From Rhodoplanes sp046000175 (lineage in GTDB: Bacteria > Pseudomonadota > Alphaproteobacteria > Rhizobiales > Xanthobacteraceae): 64,000 bases of DNA. Positions 49,181 through 58,643 of this stretch are shown one piece after another; within the stretch, counting starts at the first letter, position 1; each line of letters begins with the position of its first letter. The translations under genes were made by a program, and so were the position numbers. The DNA lies in assembly GCF_046000175.1 (NCBI RefSeq), contig NZ_JBEOMB010000007.1, forward strand, positions 1 through 64,000, read 5' to 3'. The notes beneath the pieces were generated by a model. That model was not told the DNA's origin. It worked only from the letters and a program-made list of their open reading frames with translations, and ran no database searches.

Positions 49181-50927
49181 TGTCGCGGGCGCCGGCGACC
49201 GCCTCGGCCTCGACCAGGAAGCACTTCACCACGCGACCATCCGCCAGCGTCGCGTTGCCGATCGACAGCGGTGACGGCACCGCGGCGACGAAGCGGCCGA
49301 AGCTCTCGGCCGACAGCGCCCACAGCTCCACCTCGATGGGCCCGCCCGAGCCCGCGGCGACGCGCAGGAGCCCCGGCTTCGGCGGCGTCGTGCCGGGCAG
49401 CGCGAACAGGCGATAGTCGGCGGCGGTCCGCGTGGTCTCCAGATAACGACCGCCGAGCCCGGTCAGCTCGTGATTGAGCGGCAGACCGGTGAGATGCGCG
49501 CCGACCGCGGCCAGCACGACCTCGCCCTCCCGCGGTGCCGGCGCGAGCGGCGGCAGGTCGGGCTGCGGCACTCCGAGCGCGCCCAGCGGCAGGCCGGTTT
49601 TCGCGTGCAGCACGCGACCGAGCGACGCCAGCGCCGCGTCGCGGCCCGCCGGCGCGAGCAGCGTGACGCCGAACGGCGTGCCGTCCGCGGCGATGGTCGC
49701 CGGCACGGCAAGCCCCGCCATGTCGAGCAGATTGACGAAGTTGGTGTAGGTGCCGAGCCGGCTGTTGAAGAGGATCGGCTCGGCCTCGAGCTCCGCCACC
49801 GTGTAGGCGGCCGGCGCGGTCGGCACCATCAGCAGGTCGACATGCGCGAGCGTCTCGCGCGCCCGCACGCGCAGCTCCTGCAGCTTGTAGAAGGCCTGGA
49901 AGGCGTCGACGGCGGTCGGCCGGCTGCCGCCCAGCACGATCTCGCTGGTCACCGGATGCACGTCGTCGGGATGCGTCGCCATGAACTCGCCGACCGCGGC
50001 GAAGCGCTCGGCGACCCACGGGCCCTCGTAGAGCAGGCGCGCCGTCGCGTAGAACGGCGTCATGTCGAGATCGACCAGCGTGGCGCCGAGCTCGGTGGCG
50101 ATCTCCAGCGCCCGCAGGAACGCCGTCTCGGCCCGTCCGTCGCCGAAGAAGATGCGGTCGGCGTGGCGCGGCACGCCGATGCGCAACCCCGTCGCCAGCG
50201 GGCCGAGCGCCACGGCCGGAAAGCTGCGCGTAAAGGCGTCCGCCGGATCCGGGCCGGCCATCGCGGCGAGCGCCAGATGGGCGTCGTCGGTGGTCAGCGC
50301 GAACACCGAGATCGTGTCGAGCGAGCGGCAGGCCGGGACGACGCCGGTCGCCGGCACGAGGCCGAGGCTCGGCTTCAGCCCGACGATGTTGTTGAGCCCG
50401 GCCGGCACGCGGCCGGAGCCGGCCGTGTCGGTGCCGAGCGCCAGGGGCACGATGCCGGCGGCGACCGCGACGGCGGAGCCCGAGGACGAGCCGCCGGGCA
50501 CCAGCGCCGGATCGTGCGGGTTGCGCGGCGTGCCGTAGGGCGAGCGCACGCCGACGAGGCCGGTGGCGAACTGATCGAGATTGGTCTTGCCGATCACGAT
50601 GGCGCCGGCGGCGCGCAGCCGCGCCACCGCGGTCGCGTCCCGCGTGGGCATGTAGGCGAAGCCCGGACAGGCCGCCGTGGTCGGCAGGCCGGCGACGTCG
50701 ATGTTGTCCTTCACGGCGATCGGCACGCCGTAGAGCGGCTTGCCGGCCGGGCCTTGCGACGCGACCGCGCGCGCCTCGGCGATCGCCTCGGCCTCGTCGC
50801 GCAGCGTGATGAACAGGGCGGGATCGTCGTAGGCGCGGGCCCGCGCATAGGCGCGCGCGACCGTCTCGGCCGGATCGGCGCGACCGCTGCGATGCGCGGT
50901 CACGATGTCGACGACGGTCTCCGCCAC
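49125..50927 (-). CDS. atzF: Allophanate hydrolase (AtzF-type amidase)
   Basis: 600 residues, the usual AtzF length. The amidase-signature domain has the Lys of AVKDNID, the Ser of GGSSSGSAVAVAAG and the nucleophile Ser in DTAGSGRVPA. The C-terminal allophanate-hydrolase domain (about 440-600) includes LPLNHELTGLGGRYLETTRTAADYRLFALPG and ends GWRAFLAKG. Converts allophanate to ammonia and CO2 in urea, biuret or triazine breakdown. A GTG at 50927 is chosen since GAGGGGGAG precedes it; earlier GTGs at 50990 and 50975 have no site. No urea carboxylase or biuret hydrolase is nearby. Confidence 0.9.
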   Translation of the reverse strand: MAETVVDIVTAHRSGRADPAETVARAYARARAYDDPALFITLRDEAEAIAEARAVASQGPAGKPLYGVPIAVKDNIDVAGLPTTAACPGFAYMPTRDATAVARLRAAGAIVIGKTNLDQFATGLVGVRSPYGTPRNPHDPALVPGGSSSGSAVAVAAGIVPLALGTDTAGSGRVPAGLNNIVGLKPSLGLVPATGVVPACRSLDTISVFALTTDDAHLALAAMAGPDPADAFTRSFPAVALGPLATGLRIGVPRHADRIFFGDGRAETAFLRALEIATELGATLVDLDMTPFYATARLLYEGPWVAERFAAVGEFMATHPDDVHPVTSEIVLGGSRPTAVDAFQAFYKLQELRVRARETLAHVDLLMVPTAPAAYTVAELEAEPILFNSRLGTYTNFVNLLDMAGLAVPATIAADGTPFGVTLLAPAGRDAALASLGRVLHAKTGLPLGALGVPQPDLPPLAPAPREGEVVLAAVGAHLTGLPLNHELTGLGGRYLETTRTAADYRLFALPGTTPPKPGLLRVAAGSGGPIEVELWALSAESFGRFVAAVPSPLSIGNATLADGRVVKCFLVEAEAVAGARDITASGGWRAFLAKGAAPA

Positions 50928-50960
50928 GGGCTCCCCCTCGTGCTGCCGGCCTGCGCCGGA

Positions 50961-50986
50961 TGCCTTGTCATGCACATGCCTTGTCA
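50961..50986. promoter_or_regulatory. Direct repeat TGCCTTGTCA x2 upstream of atzF
   Basis: Two exact 10-bp copies (50961-50970 and 50977-50986) with a 16-bp period, 34-60 bp upstream of the chosen atzF start. Same-face spacing suggests tandem binding of a regulator; the TTGTCATGCACA stretch faintly resembles the TTGTATGCAA element at 42377. Confidence 0.4.
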
Positions 50987-51055
50987 GCACGAGATTCGTG
51001 CAAGCGCAATGCCAGGATCAGAGGCGTGCGCAGACCGAACGGCTGGACGCGGCTT

Positions 51056-51192
51056 CGTGTCCCGGACGCGGTGCGTCGCACCGCGAGCCGGGACCCAGGA
51101 GCCATGAGGCGATGCGATTGCCGTGCGGCCCTGGGTCCCGGCTCTGCGGCGCCTCGGGCCTTCGGCCCGCTGCGCCTTGGCCGGGACACGCG
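51056..51192. repeat. Dispersed extragenic repeat (TGTCCCGG / CCGGGACA type)
   Basis: Outer arms GTGTCCCGG... and ...CCGGGACAC, inner hairpins GGTGCGTCGCACC and GGGCCTTCGGCCC, and CCGGGACCCAGGAG paired with CTGGGTCCCGG. A common extragenic repeat type in the Bradyrhizobium group, located between the dehydrogenase and atzF. Confidence 0.75.
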
Positions 51193-51223
51193 GCGGAGGG
51201 GCTCGTCAACTCAGCAGGATGCG

Positions 51224-52141
51224 TCAGCGATCGTGGCGCTTCACCCCTCGCGTGCGTTGGCGGCGGACGTGCTCGATGATGGCCGAGTTGTCCCAGTCGC
51301 CCTCGCCGGCCGCGATGCAGCCGGCCATCGCCTCGGCATAGGCGGCCGCGAAGGGCAGCGCCTGGCCGTGCTCGCGCGCCGTGCCGAGGATCAAGGCGAA
51401 GTCCTTCGCCGACTGCGACACCTTGCCGGCGGTGGCGAAGTCGCGCGCGATCATCTTGCGGCCCTTGACATCCATGGCCTGCGAGTAGGCGGCGGAGTTG
51501 CGCGCCGCCTCGAAGAAGGCGTCGAGCGGCAGGCCGAGCAGATCGGCGTAGACGAGCCCTTCGGCGAGCGCCGCGCGGTTGAGGCCGAGAATCAGGTTGG
51601 TGGCGAGCTTCGCCTTGGCACCGTTGCCGACCGGGCCGAGATGGAAGGACTTGGCGCAGACCGCCGCGACGATATCGCGCGCCGCGTCGAGCGCCGCCGG
51701 CTCGCCGCCGACCAGGCACACCGCCTCGCCGCGCGCGACCTGATCGCTCGCGCCGGACAGCGGCGTCTCCAGGAAGCCGAGCCCGGACGGCGCGAGCCGC
51801 GCCGCGAGCGCCACCATGCGGTCGGGATCGCAGGTCGCGAAGTTGAGGACGAGGGTCGTGCGGCGCGACGCCGGATCGACCGACAGGATCCCGCCCTCGC
51901 CTTCGATCACGCTCTCGACCTGATCGCTGTTGAACACCGCGATCAGTACACGCTCGCAGCGCCGCGCGATCTCCGCGACCGTGTCGACCGCGGTGCCGCC
52001 CAGCCCGGCGAGGCGGGCGCGGGCATCGGCCGCGATGTCGGTGCCGACCACGGCGAAGCCGGCGCCGAGCAGACGCTGCGCCAGCGCCGTGCCGATGAGA
52101 CCGAGGCCGATCAGGCCGACCGGCGTGCGCGAATCCTGCAT
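51224..52141 (-). CDS. NAD(P)-dependent beta-hydroxyacid dehydrogenase (3-HIBADH/LtnD-like)
   Basis: 305 residues. The Rossmann motif GLIGLGLIGTALAQRLL lies at the N-terminus, followed by the substrate loop ETPLSGASDQVARGEAVCLVGG and the catalytic Lys in GNGAKAKLATNLILGLN. Oxidises a 3-hydroxy acid or reduces a semialdehyde; tartronate semialdehyde, L-threonate and similar sugar acids are family substrates. On the same strand as atzF but separated by a repeat. Substrate not determinable. Confidence 0.9.
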   Translation of the reverse strand: MQDSRTPVGLIGLGLIGTALAQRLLGAGFAVVGTDIAADARARLAGLGGTAVDTVAEIARRCERVLIAVFNSDQVESVIEGEGGILSVDPASRRTTLVLNFATCDPDRMVALAARLAPSGLGFLETPLSGASDQVARGEAVCLVGGEPAALDAARDIVAAVCAKSFHLGPVGNGAKAKLATNLILGLNRAALAEGLVYADLLGLPLDAFFEAARNSAAYSQAMDVKGRKMIARDFATAGKVSQSAKDFALILGTAREHGQALPFAAAYAEAMAGCIAAGEGDWDNSAIIEHVRRQRTRGVKRHDR

Positions 52142-52320
52142 GACGAGATCCTGACGATGAGGGAGATGGGACGGATGCGGACGGAACCGACGCGAGGCGG
52201 GTCGCCGACGATCCGAAGGTCGCCGGCGCTGTCGCTTGTTCTAACGCGTCGTGTCGCGCTTGTCAGCGGCTGGCTCGTCAGGCGTCGCGCGCGGCCGCGC
52301 GATCTCGGATCGCGAAACGC

Positions 52321-55005
52321 TCAGCCGTGGTTGCTGCGCTCGCCGTTGCCGCGCCGCGAGAAGTCGATGCAGTCGGCCGGCTGCGGCTTGCTGAACAGAT
52401 AGCCCTGGGCTTGGCTGCAGCCGGCCGCCTGGACGAGGCGGAACTGCTCCCACGTCTCGACGCCCTCGGCCGTGGTCTGCATGTCGAGGGCATGAGCGAG
52501 CCCGGTGACGGCGCTGACGATGGTGGCGCAGTCGGTGCGCTGCGTCATCTCGCTCACGAAGCCGCGGTCGATCTTGATCTTCGAGAACGGGAACTGGCGC
52601 AGATAGCTGAGCGACGAGTAGCCGACTCCGAAATCGTCGAGCACGATGTTGATGCCCAGCCCGGCGAGCTCGGTGAGCATGCCCGTGATGGCGGTGTTCT
52701 TCTGCAGCAGCACCGATTCGGTGATCTCGATCTCCAGCCGCGCCGGCGGCAGGCCGGCGGTCGCGAGGATGCCGCGCACGGTCGGCACCAGGCCCGGATC
52801 GCGGAACTGCACGGGCGAGAGATTGACGGCGACCTTGATGTGCGCCGGCCACGCCATCGCGTCCGTGCAGGCGCGGCGCAGGATCCACTCGCCGATCGCC
52901 ATGATCATCCCGGTGTCCTCGGCGATCGGGATGAAGCGGTCCGGCGACAACGGCCCGAAGACGGGATGCTGCCAGCGCACCAGCGCCTCGACGCTGCAGG
53001 GCATGCGGGAGCCGACGTCGACGATGACCTGATAGTGGACGTCGAGCTCGCCGCGGGCGAGCGCGTTGCGCAGGTCGATCTCCAGCACGTGTTGCATGCG
53101 GGCCTGCGCATCCATCTCCATCTCGAAGAAGCGGATGCAGTGCCGGCCCGCCGCCTTGGCGCGGTAGAGCGCGAGGTCGGCGTTCTTGAGCAGCGTCGAG
53201 GTGTCGTCGCCGTCCTCCGGCGCGAGCGCGATGCCGGCGCTGATGCCGATGCCGATGCGGCTGCCGTCGATGTCGTAGGGGGCGCCGACGACTTCGAGCA
53301 GCGTCGTGGCGAGCTGCGCGGCGGCACCGCGGCGATCGTCGCCGCCCGGCATCAGGATGGCGAACTCGTCGCCGCCGAGCCGACCGACCGTGCAGTCCTC
53401 CGGCACGTGCTTGCGCAGGCGCTCGGCGACCGCCTTGAGCAGCGCGTCGCCGACCGGGTGGCCGAGCGAATCGTTGACGGCCTTGAACAGGTCGAGATCG
53501 AAGATGAACAGGGCGAAGCCTTCGCCCGTGTCGCGCAGCCGCGTGAAGGCCTCGTCCATGCGCTCGCTGAACAGCAGCCGGTTGGCGAGGTCGGTGAGCG
53601 CATCGTGGCGCGCCATGTGGGCGATGCGCCAGGCGGCGCGCTGGCGTTCGGTGACGTCCTCGTGGGTGGCGACCCAGCCACCGTCCGGCGTCGCCTGGTT
53701 GAGCACCGCGACGATGCGGCCGTCGGGCAGCTCGGTCTGGATGTAGATGCGGGTGCCGTCGCCGAGCCGGTCGAGCAGGCGGGACTGGTAATCCGTGATG
53801 TCGCCCATGAAGGTGCCGGCGGCGAGACGGCGGGCGAGCAGCTGCTCGAGCGTGATGCCGGGCGGCGCGTCGTAGGGCGTCAGCCCGTACATGCGCAGAT
53901 AGCGCTCGTTGCAGATCACCAGGCGCTGCTCGCGATCGAACATGCACAGGCCCTGCGACATGTTGTTGAGCGCCGTGTCGAGCCGCGCATTGACCTGCTT
54001 GAGCTCCGCCGAGGTCGCGGCGAGCGAGGACTCCGAGCGGGTCAGCCGACGGAACTGGACGATCAGGGCCCGCAGCAGCATCACGGCGGACAACACCGCG
54101 AGCAGGGTGGCGACCGCGATCAGCACGGCGCGGCGGCGCCACGCCTCGAGCACCAGGTTCTCCGACACGGCGATGTCGACGACGAGCCGGAAGCGGTCGA
54201 GCGGCTGCACCGAGACCCAGCGCCGCTCCGGATCGAAATAGCCGCCCCCCCGGAACGAGCCCCCGCCGTCCGCCACCACGCGGTACCACGGCGAGGTCGC
54301 CGGCAGCCGCTCGCCGGCCCAGCGGCGCGGATCCGGGAAGCGGGCCAGGATGGTTCCGTCGGTGCGGACGAGCAGGAAGGTCCGGCCGGTCAGGCTCGCG
54401 ATCGAGCGCCAGATCCGCTCGAAATAGGCGATCTCGAAACCGGCCGTGACGACGCCGAGATACTCGCCGCGATCGCTCACGATGGCCTTGCTGAAGTAGA
54501 TCGTGGTCTCGCCGGTGACGCGGCTGACCAGCGGCGTGCTGACGAACAGCGAGTCGGACGGCTCGCCGCCGAAATGGGTCACGTACTCGCGGTCGCCCAG
54601 ATTCATCGCGAGCGGCGGCCACGCCCGGGTGGTGTTGACGGTCTCGCCGTCGCGGTTGGTGATGGTGATGACGGCGCGACCGGGCAGCCGGCGGAGGCGA
54701 TCGTTGAGCGTCTGGAACACCGCCTCGGAGCCGAAGTGGCGGCGGAACGCCTCCTCGCTGTCGATGCGCACCGCGGCGGCGCGCTCGCGAACCTCGTCGA
54801 GGATGTCGACGAGCGGCTCCACTGCTCCGGCGATCTGATCGCCGATCAGCAGGGCGATGTTCTCCGAGTCGCGCACCGATACGCGGATCGCGTCCGACCT
54901 GAGTCCCCAGACGGTCAAGCCGATCGCCAGCAGCCCGATTCCGATCAGGGCTCCGGCGACTGCGATCAGCGCATGGAACGGCAGAACGAGTCCGCGCGCC
55001 TTCAT
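52321..55005 (-). CDS. Membrane cyclic-di-GMP protein: dCache-like sensor, PAS, GGDEF, EAL
   Basis: 894 residues. Membrane helix (about 8-34), a periplasmic sensory region (about 40-290) with the SLFVSTPLVSRVTGETTIYFSKAI pattern of Cache sensors, a second helix (about 292-313), a PAS domain (about 340-460, with MSQGLCMFD), GGDEF (motif about 543-547) and EAL (motif about 673). RLGGDEFAIL is intact. An RxxD inhibitory site is not evident before it. The EAL side keeps EALVRWQHP, NLSPVQF, EITES, DDFGVGYSS and KIDRGF, so it may both make and degrade c-di-GMP. Stands alone. Confidence 0.94.
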   Translation of the reverse strand: MKARGLVLPFHALIAVAGALIGIGLLAIGLTVWGLRSDAIRVSVRDSENIALLIGDQIAGAVEPLVDILDEVRERAAAVRIDSEEAFRRHFGSEAVFQTLNDRLRRLPGRAVITITNRDGETVNTTRAWPPLAMNLGDREYVTHFGGEPSDSLFVSTPLVSRVTGETTIYFSKAIVSDRGEYLGVVTAGFEIAYFERIWRSIASLTGRTFLLVRTDGTILARFPDPRRWAGERLPATSPWYRVVADGGGSFRGGGYFDPERRWVSVQPLDRFRLVVDIAVSENLVLEAWRRRAVLIAVATLLAVLSAVMLLRALIVQFRRLTRSESSLAATSAELKQVNARLDTALNNMSQGLCMFDREQRLVICNERYLRMYGLTPYDAPPGITLEQLLARRLAAGTFMGDITDYQSRLLDRLGDGTRIYIQTELPDGRIVAVLNQATPDGGWVATHEDVTERQRAAWRIAHMARHDALTDLANRLLFSERMDEAFTRLRDTGEGFALFIFDLDLFKAVNDSLGHPVGDALLKAVAERLRKHVPEDCTVGRLGGDEFAILMPGGDDRRGAAAQLATTLLEVVGAPYDIDGSRIGIGISAGIALAPEDGDDTSTLLKNADLALYRAKAAGRHCIRFFEMEMDAQARMQHVLEIDLRNALARGELDVHYQVIVDVGSRMPCSVEALVRWQHPVFGPLSPDRFIPIAEDTGMIMAIGEWILRRACTDAMAWPAHIKVAVNLSPVQFRDPGLVPTVRGILATAGLPPARLEIEITESVLLQKNTAITGMLTELAGLGINIVLDDFGVGYSSLSYLRQFPFSKIKIDRGFVSEMTQRTDCATIVSAVTGLAHALDMQTTAEGVETWEQFRLVQAAGCSQAQGYLFSKPQPADCIDFSRRGNGERSNHG

Positions 55006-55186
55006 GTGGTCCCCACCGACAATCGCCCTATTCTGGACGGCGAAGGTGGAGGAATCGACTCAACTCCCGGTATTTTCTCGTCGGCCCTTACCGAAAGGTT
55101 AATCACGCGGGCGAGCCGGGCGAAGCCGGTATCCATCACCCGTCGCGGCATCGGACCGCCCGCCGTGCGATCGCGAAGGCGAGTTC

Positions 55187-55981
55187 TCACTTCACGGGAA
55201 AATCCCACGCGCGCAGCGGCGGTGTCGGCCCGCCATAGTCGAAGTGCCACCACTCGAGCCGGTAGTTGCGGAAGCCTTCCGCCGCCAGCGCACCGACCAG
55301 CCGGTCGCGATTCGCCCGCGCCGCCGGTGCGACGCGGGCGGCCGTCGCGCTCGCCGGGGCCGAGCAGTCGAAGGCCGTGCCCATGTCGAGGCTCGACTCG
55401 CGCGCCCGCTGCGCGAAGGGACCGTCGCACGGGCCGGCGTCGCGCGGCGTCGGCAGGTCGGGCTCGTCGGCCCGCACCAGGCCGACATCGACGGCGATGC
55501 CGAGCGAGTGGCGCGATCGCTTGGCGATGTAGCCGAGCGCGAACTGCTGCGACTTGTGGATGGCGGGCGAGAAGATCGGCGCCATGCGGTCGGGCTCGGG
55601 GCTCTGCGCCCACTCGACGAAGGCCCGCACCGCCCGCTCGGGCCGGTAGCAGTCGTACACCTTCAGCGAATAGCCGTCGGCCAGCAGGCGCGCCTGGGCG
55701 CGGGCGAGCGCCTCGGCGACCGGCCGCAGCAGGATGCATTCGCCGGCCAGATAGCCCGGCACGCGCCGTCCGGTGAAGTTGAACGGCCCGGCATACCGCA
55801 TGTCCTGGCGAATCGAGGGATCGCGCTCGCGCAGCCGCACGAAGCCATCCGGCAGTCCGGCCGAGGGGACGGACGGCGACTGGGCCGCGGCCGGCGCGGT
55901 CGAGCCCGCTCCCGCGATCGCCGCCGCGATCAGGACGACCACCATCACGCCGACGAGAGACTCCGGCCGCCGCATCGGCAT
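55187..55981 (-). CDS. Exported D-alanyl-D-alanine dipeptidase (VanX/DdpX-like)
   Basis: 264 residues; signal peptide about 1-34. The zinc motif SRHSLGIAVDVGL (SxHxxGxAxD) and EWWHFDYGG provide the ligands and catalytic Glu of the peptidase M15D family, and the substrate-binding Arg is in RQDMRYAG. Cleaves D-Ala-D-Ala released in wall turnover; in non-vancomycin-resistant bacteria this usually serves nutrition or stationary-phase adaptation. It starts at 55981, directly after the DUF2848 gene stop, so the two are co-transcribed. A second Met two codons in is possible. Confidence 0.9.
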   Translation of the reverse strand: MPMRRPESLVGVMVVVLIAAAIAGAGSTAPAAAQSPSVPSAGLPDGFVRLRERDPSIRQDMRYAGPFNFTGRRVPGYLAGECILLRPVAEALARAQARLLADGYSLKVYDCYRPERAVRAFVEWAQSPEPDRMAPIFSPAIHKSQQFALGYIAKRSRHSLGIAVDVGLVRADEPDLPTPRDAGPCDGPFAQRARESSLDMGTAFDCSAPASATAARVAPAARANRDRLVGALAAEGFRNYRLEWWHFDYGGPTPPLRAWDFPVK

Positions 55982-55983
55982 CG

Positions 55984-56676
55984 TCAGATCCCGGCCGGCA
56001 GCGCGACGACGTCGTAGGCGTGGACGATGCGCCGCTCGCGCTGCGGATCGAACAGCTCGTAGGCGAAGCGCGACGACGGGCGGATGCCGCCGATCGCCGC
56101 GAAGGTGCCGCAGTAGAGCGCCGTGCCCTCGGGCAGATCCTCGCGCCCCGCGAAGGCGCGCATCAGCTCGCCGGGCGGCAGGATCGCGGCGACGCTGCCT
56201 TCCTGATAGAGCCGCGTCTCGCCGTGCTCGACGATCCAGGAGCGCAGGATCAGCGCGTCCCAGTGGTCGGCGACGTCGTCGAAGGCCCACAGATCCGGGG
56301 CGATCGGCTTGTCGCACATCTGCTTCGCCACATGCGGCTCGCTGCGCTCCATGCGGCGATCGGTATGGTCGGAGCCGACCCCGACCCACAGGCCGCGGAC
56401 GTCGCGCACCAGCACCACCTCGACCTCGCCCGACGACTCTGCCCCCACCACCTCGATGGCGTCCGCCGAGGTCAGCCGATGGGTGGAGATCCGCCGGAAC
56501 TGCGGGGTCGAAGGCGGGCGCGGAATCCCGAGCGCCTCCATCTCGGCGACGCGCAGGTCGCGTCCGGTCGGGTCGCGGCTGGTCCACACCGCGATCACGA
56601 CGGCGCGCAGGTCGATCGGGCGCCGGTCCATGGCGCTGCCGCTCAGCGTCCGGAAGGTCAGGGTCTCGGCAGGCAT
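55984..56676 (-). CDS. DUF2848-family protein
   Basis: 230 residues. GLWVGVGSDHTDRRMERSE, SKQMCDKPIAPDLWAFDDVADHWDALILRSWI-like segments and LYQEGSVAAILPP match my memory of DUF2848, a family related to fumarylacetoacetate-hydrolase-like proteins and often found with amidases. No activity is established. The start at 56676 has AGGA upstream; the longer frame adds 40 residues without resemblance. Precedes the dipeptidase gene by 2 bp. Confidence 0.8.
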   Translation of the reverse strand: MPAETLTFRTLSGSAMDRRPIDLRAVVIAVWTSRDPTGRDLRVAEMEALGIPRPPSTPQFRRISTHRLTSADAIEVVGAESSGEVEVVLVRDVRGLWVGVGSDHTDRRMERSEPHVAKQMCDKPIAPDLWAFDDVADHWDALILRSWIVEHGETRLYQEGSVAAILPPGELMRAFAGREDLPEGTALYCGTFAAIGGIRPSSRFAYELFDPQRERRIVHAYDVVALPAGI

Positions 56677-56935
56677 GTGGTCCTGTCCTGAATGCCGCCC
56701 GGGTGCGACCAGGGCCGTGCACGACGGCCGGCACGCCACCGCGGTCGCGGGCCACGTCCCCAGCAAACCATAGCCCGTCCCAAAAAGCGCCGACAACTAA
56801 GGGACGTTCCGGGTCGTGAACCGGACGATATGCCGGCACGCGCCGATGGTTACCGAATAGTGTCGGCACGGCTTGGCTTGCGGCATCCCGTTCGACTACG
56901 GTCGCGGCGCGCCGTTCCGGCGATTCGGGCTCGTC

Positions 56936-57868
56936 ATGCCGCTCCGCCTCGTCTTCATGGGCACGCCGGACTTCGCCGTGCCGACCTTCCTCGAGATCGT
57001 CGGCCGCGGCCACGAGGTCGTCGCCGTCTACACGCGCGCGCCAAAGCCGGCCGGCCGCGGCATGGCGCTGCAGCCGACCCCGATCGAGGAGGAGGCGCGC
57101 CGGCTCGCGATTCCGGTGCTGACGCCGAAGACGCTGCGCAGCGAGGACGCGCAGGCGGCGTTCCGGGCGCACGAGGCCGACGCCGCCGTGGTGGTCGCCT
57201 ACGGCTTGATCCTGCCCAAGCCGGTGCTCGACGCGCCGCGGCTCGGTTGCTTCAACCTGCACGCTTCGGCGCTGCCGCGCTGGCGCGGCGCCGCCCCGAT
57301 CAACCGCGCCGTGATGGCGGGCGACGCCGAGACCGCCGTGATGGTGATGCGCATGGAGGAGGGTCTCGACACCGGCCCGGTCGCCATGGCCGAGCGGCTC
57401 GCGATCGCGCCCGACATGACGGCCGGCGACCTGCACGACGCACTCGCCCGGCTCGGCGCCGACCTGATGGCGCGTGCGCTCGCGGCGCTGGAGCGCGGCA
57501 CCCTCGCGCTGACCCCGCAGGCCGACGCGGGCGTCACCTACGCGGCCAAGATCGAGAAGGCGGAGACCCGCATCGACTGGACGAAACCGTGGACGGCCGT
57601 GCACGACCACGCCCGTGGCCTGTCACCGTTTCCGGGCGCCTGGTTCGAGCTGCCCGAGGCGAAGGGGCCGGCCCGCATCAAGGTGCTGCGCACGACGCGC
57701 GGCGAAGGCTCGGGGCGGCCCGGCACCGTGCTGGATCACCGGCTCACGATCGCCTGCGGCGACGGGGCCGTGCGCATCCTGCAGCTCCAGCGGGCCGGTC
57801 GCCAGCCGATGACGGCGGACGAGTTTCTGCGCGGCACTGCGGTCGAACCCGGCACCGTGCTCGCGTGA
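56936..57868 (+). CDS. fmt: Methionyl-tRNA formyltransferase
   Basis: Formylates initiator Met-tRNA. 310 residues. Catalytic N107 and H109 in CFNLHASALPRWRGAAPI and D145 in GLDTGP; the C-terminal OB-like domain follows. The start at 56936 places FMGTPDFA at the N-terminus as in the family. In relatives def usually lies upstream of fmt; here a DUF2848 gene is found in its place, in the opposite orientation. truA follows 13 bp later. Confidence 0.97.
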   Translation: MPLRLVFMGTPDFAVPTFLEIVGRGHEVVAVYTRAPKPAGRGMALQPTPIEEEARRLAIPVLTPKTLRSEDAQAAFRAHEADAAVVVAYGLILPKPVLDAPRLGCFNLHASALPRWRGAAPINRAVMAGDAETAVMVMRMEEGLDTGPVAMAERLAIAPDMTAGDLHDALARLGADLMARALAALERGTLALTPQADAGVTYAAKIEKAETRIDWTKPWTAVHDHARGLSPFPGAWFELPEAKGPARIKVLRTTRGEGSGRPGTVLDHRLTIACGDGAVRILQLQRAGRQPMTADEFLRGTAVEPGTVLA

Positions 57869-57881
57869 GGGAAGACACATC

Positions 57882-58619
57882 ATGCCGCGTTACAAGCTGA
57901 CCATCGAATACAACGGCGCGCCCTTCGTCGGCTGGCAGGTCCAGCAGAACGGCGTCTCGGTGCAGGGCGTGCTGGAGGAGGCGTTCGCCGCCTTCGCGGG
58001 CGAGCCCGTGACCGTGAAGGGCGCCGGCCGCACCGACGCCGGCGTCCACGCGCTCGGCCAGGTCGCCCATGTCGATCTGGCGAAGCGCTTCGACACCGAC
58101 ACGGTGCGGGACGCGGCGAACGCCCATCTGCGGCCGCATCCGGTCGCGGTGCTCATGGCCGAGGACGCGGCCGACGACTTCGACGCGCGTTTCTCGGCGA
58201 CCCGGCGCCACTACATGTATCGCATCGTCAACCGCCGGGCGCCGCTGGCGCTCGACGAGGGTCGCGCCTTCCGGGTGCCGAAGGCGCTCGACGTGCCGGC
58301 CATGCACGCGGCGGCGCAGCGGCTCGTCGGCCGGCACGACTTCACCACGTTCCGGGCGGCCGAGTGCCAGGCGCAATCGCCCGAGAAGACGCTCGACCGG
58401 CTCGACGTCGACCGCTCCGGCGACGACATCCTGATCACGGCGGTGGCGCGCTCGTTCCTGCATCATCAGGTGCGCTCGATGGTCGGCTCGCTGGTGATGG
58501 TCGGCGACGGCCGCTGGAGCGGCGACGATCTCTCCGCCGCCCTGACCGCGCGCGACCGCGCCGCCTGCGGCCCGGTCGCCCCGCCCGACGGCCTTTATCT
58601 GGTCGCCGTGGAGTATTGA
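57882..58619 (+). CDS. truA: tRNA pseudouridine(38-40) synthase TruA
   Basis: 245 residues. The nucleophile D52 lies in GAGRTDAGVHALGQVAHVD, and FLHHQVRSMVGSLVMVGDGRW is the second conserved block. Modifies uridines in the tRNA anticodon stem. In an operon with fmt. Its stop lies 24 bp from the stop of the convergent MFS gene. Confidence 0.97.
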   Translation: MPRYKLTIEYNGAPFVGWQVQQNGVSVQGVLEEAFAAFAGEPVTVKGAGRTDAGVHALGQVAHVDLAKRFDTDTVRDAANAHLRPHPVAVLMAEDAADDFDARFSATRRHYMYRIVNRRAPLALDEGRAFRVPKALDVPAMHAAAQRLVGRHDFTTFRAAECQAQSPEKTLDRLDVDRSGDDILITAVARSFLHHQVRSMVGSLVMVGDGRWSGDDLSAALTARDRAACGPVAPPDGLYLVAVEY

Positions 58620-58643
58620 CGCGCGTAGCTCACACCCGTCGCC

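Noticed and set aside
52327..55776. A 1149-residue open frame antisense to the GGDEF-EAL gene
   Set aside because: Low-complexity antisense shadow; the minus-strand frame has every expected domain motif.
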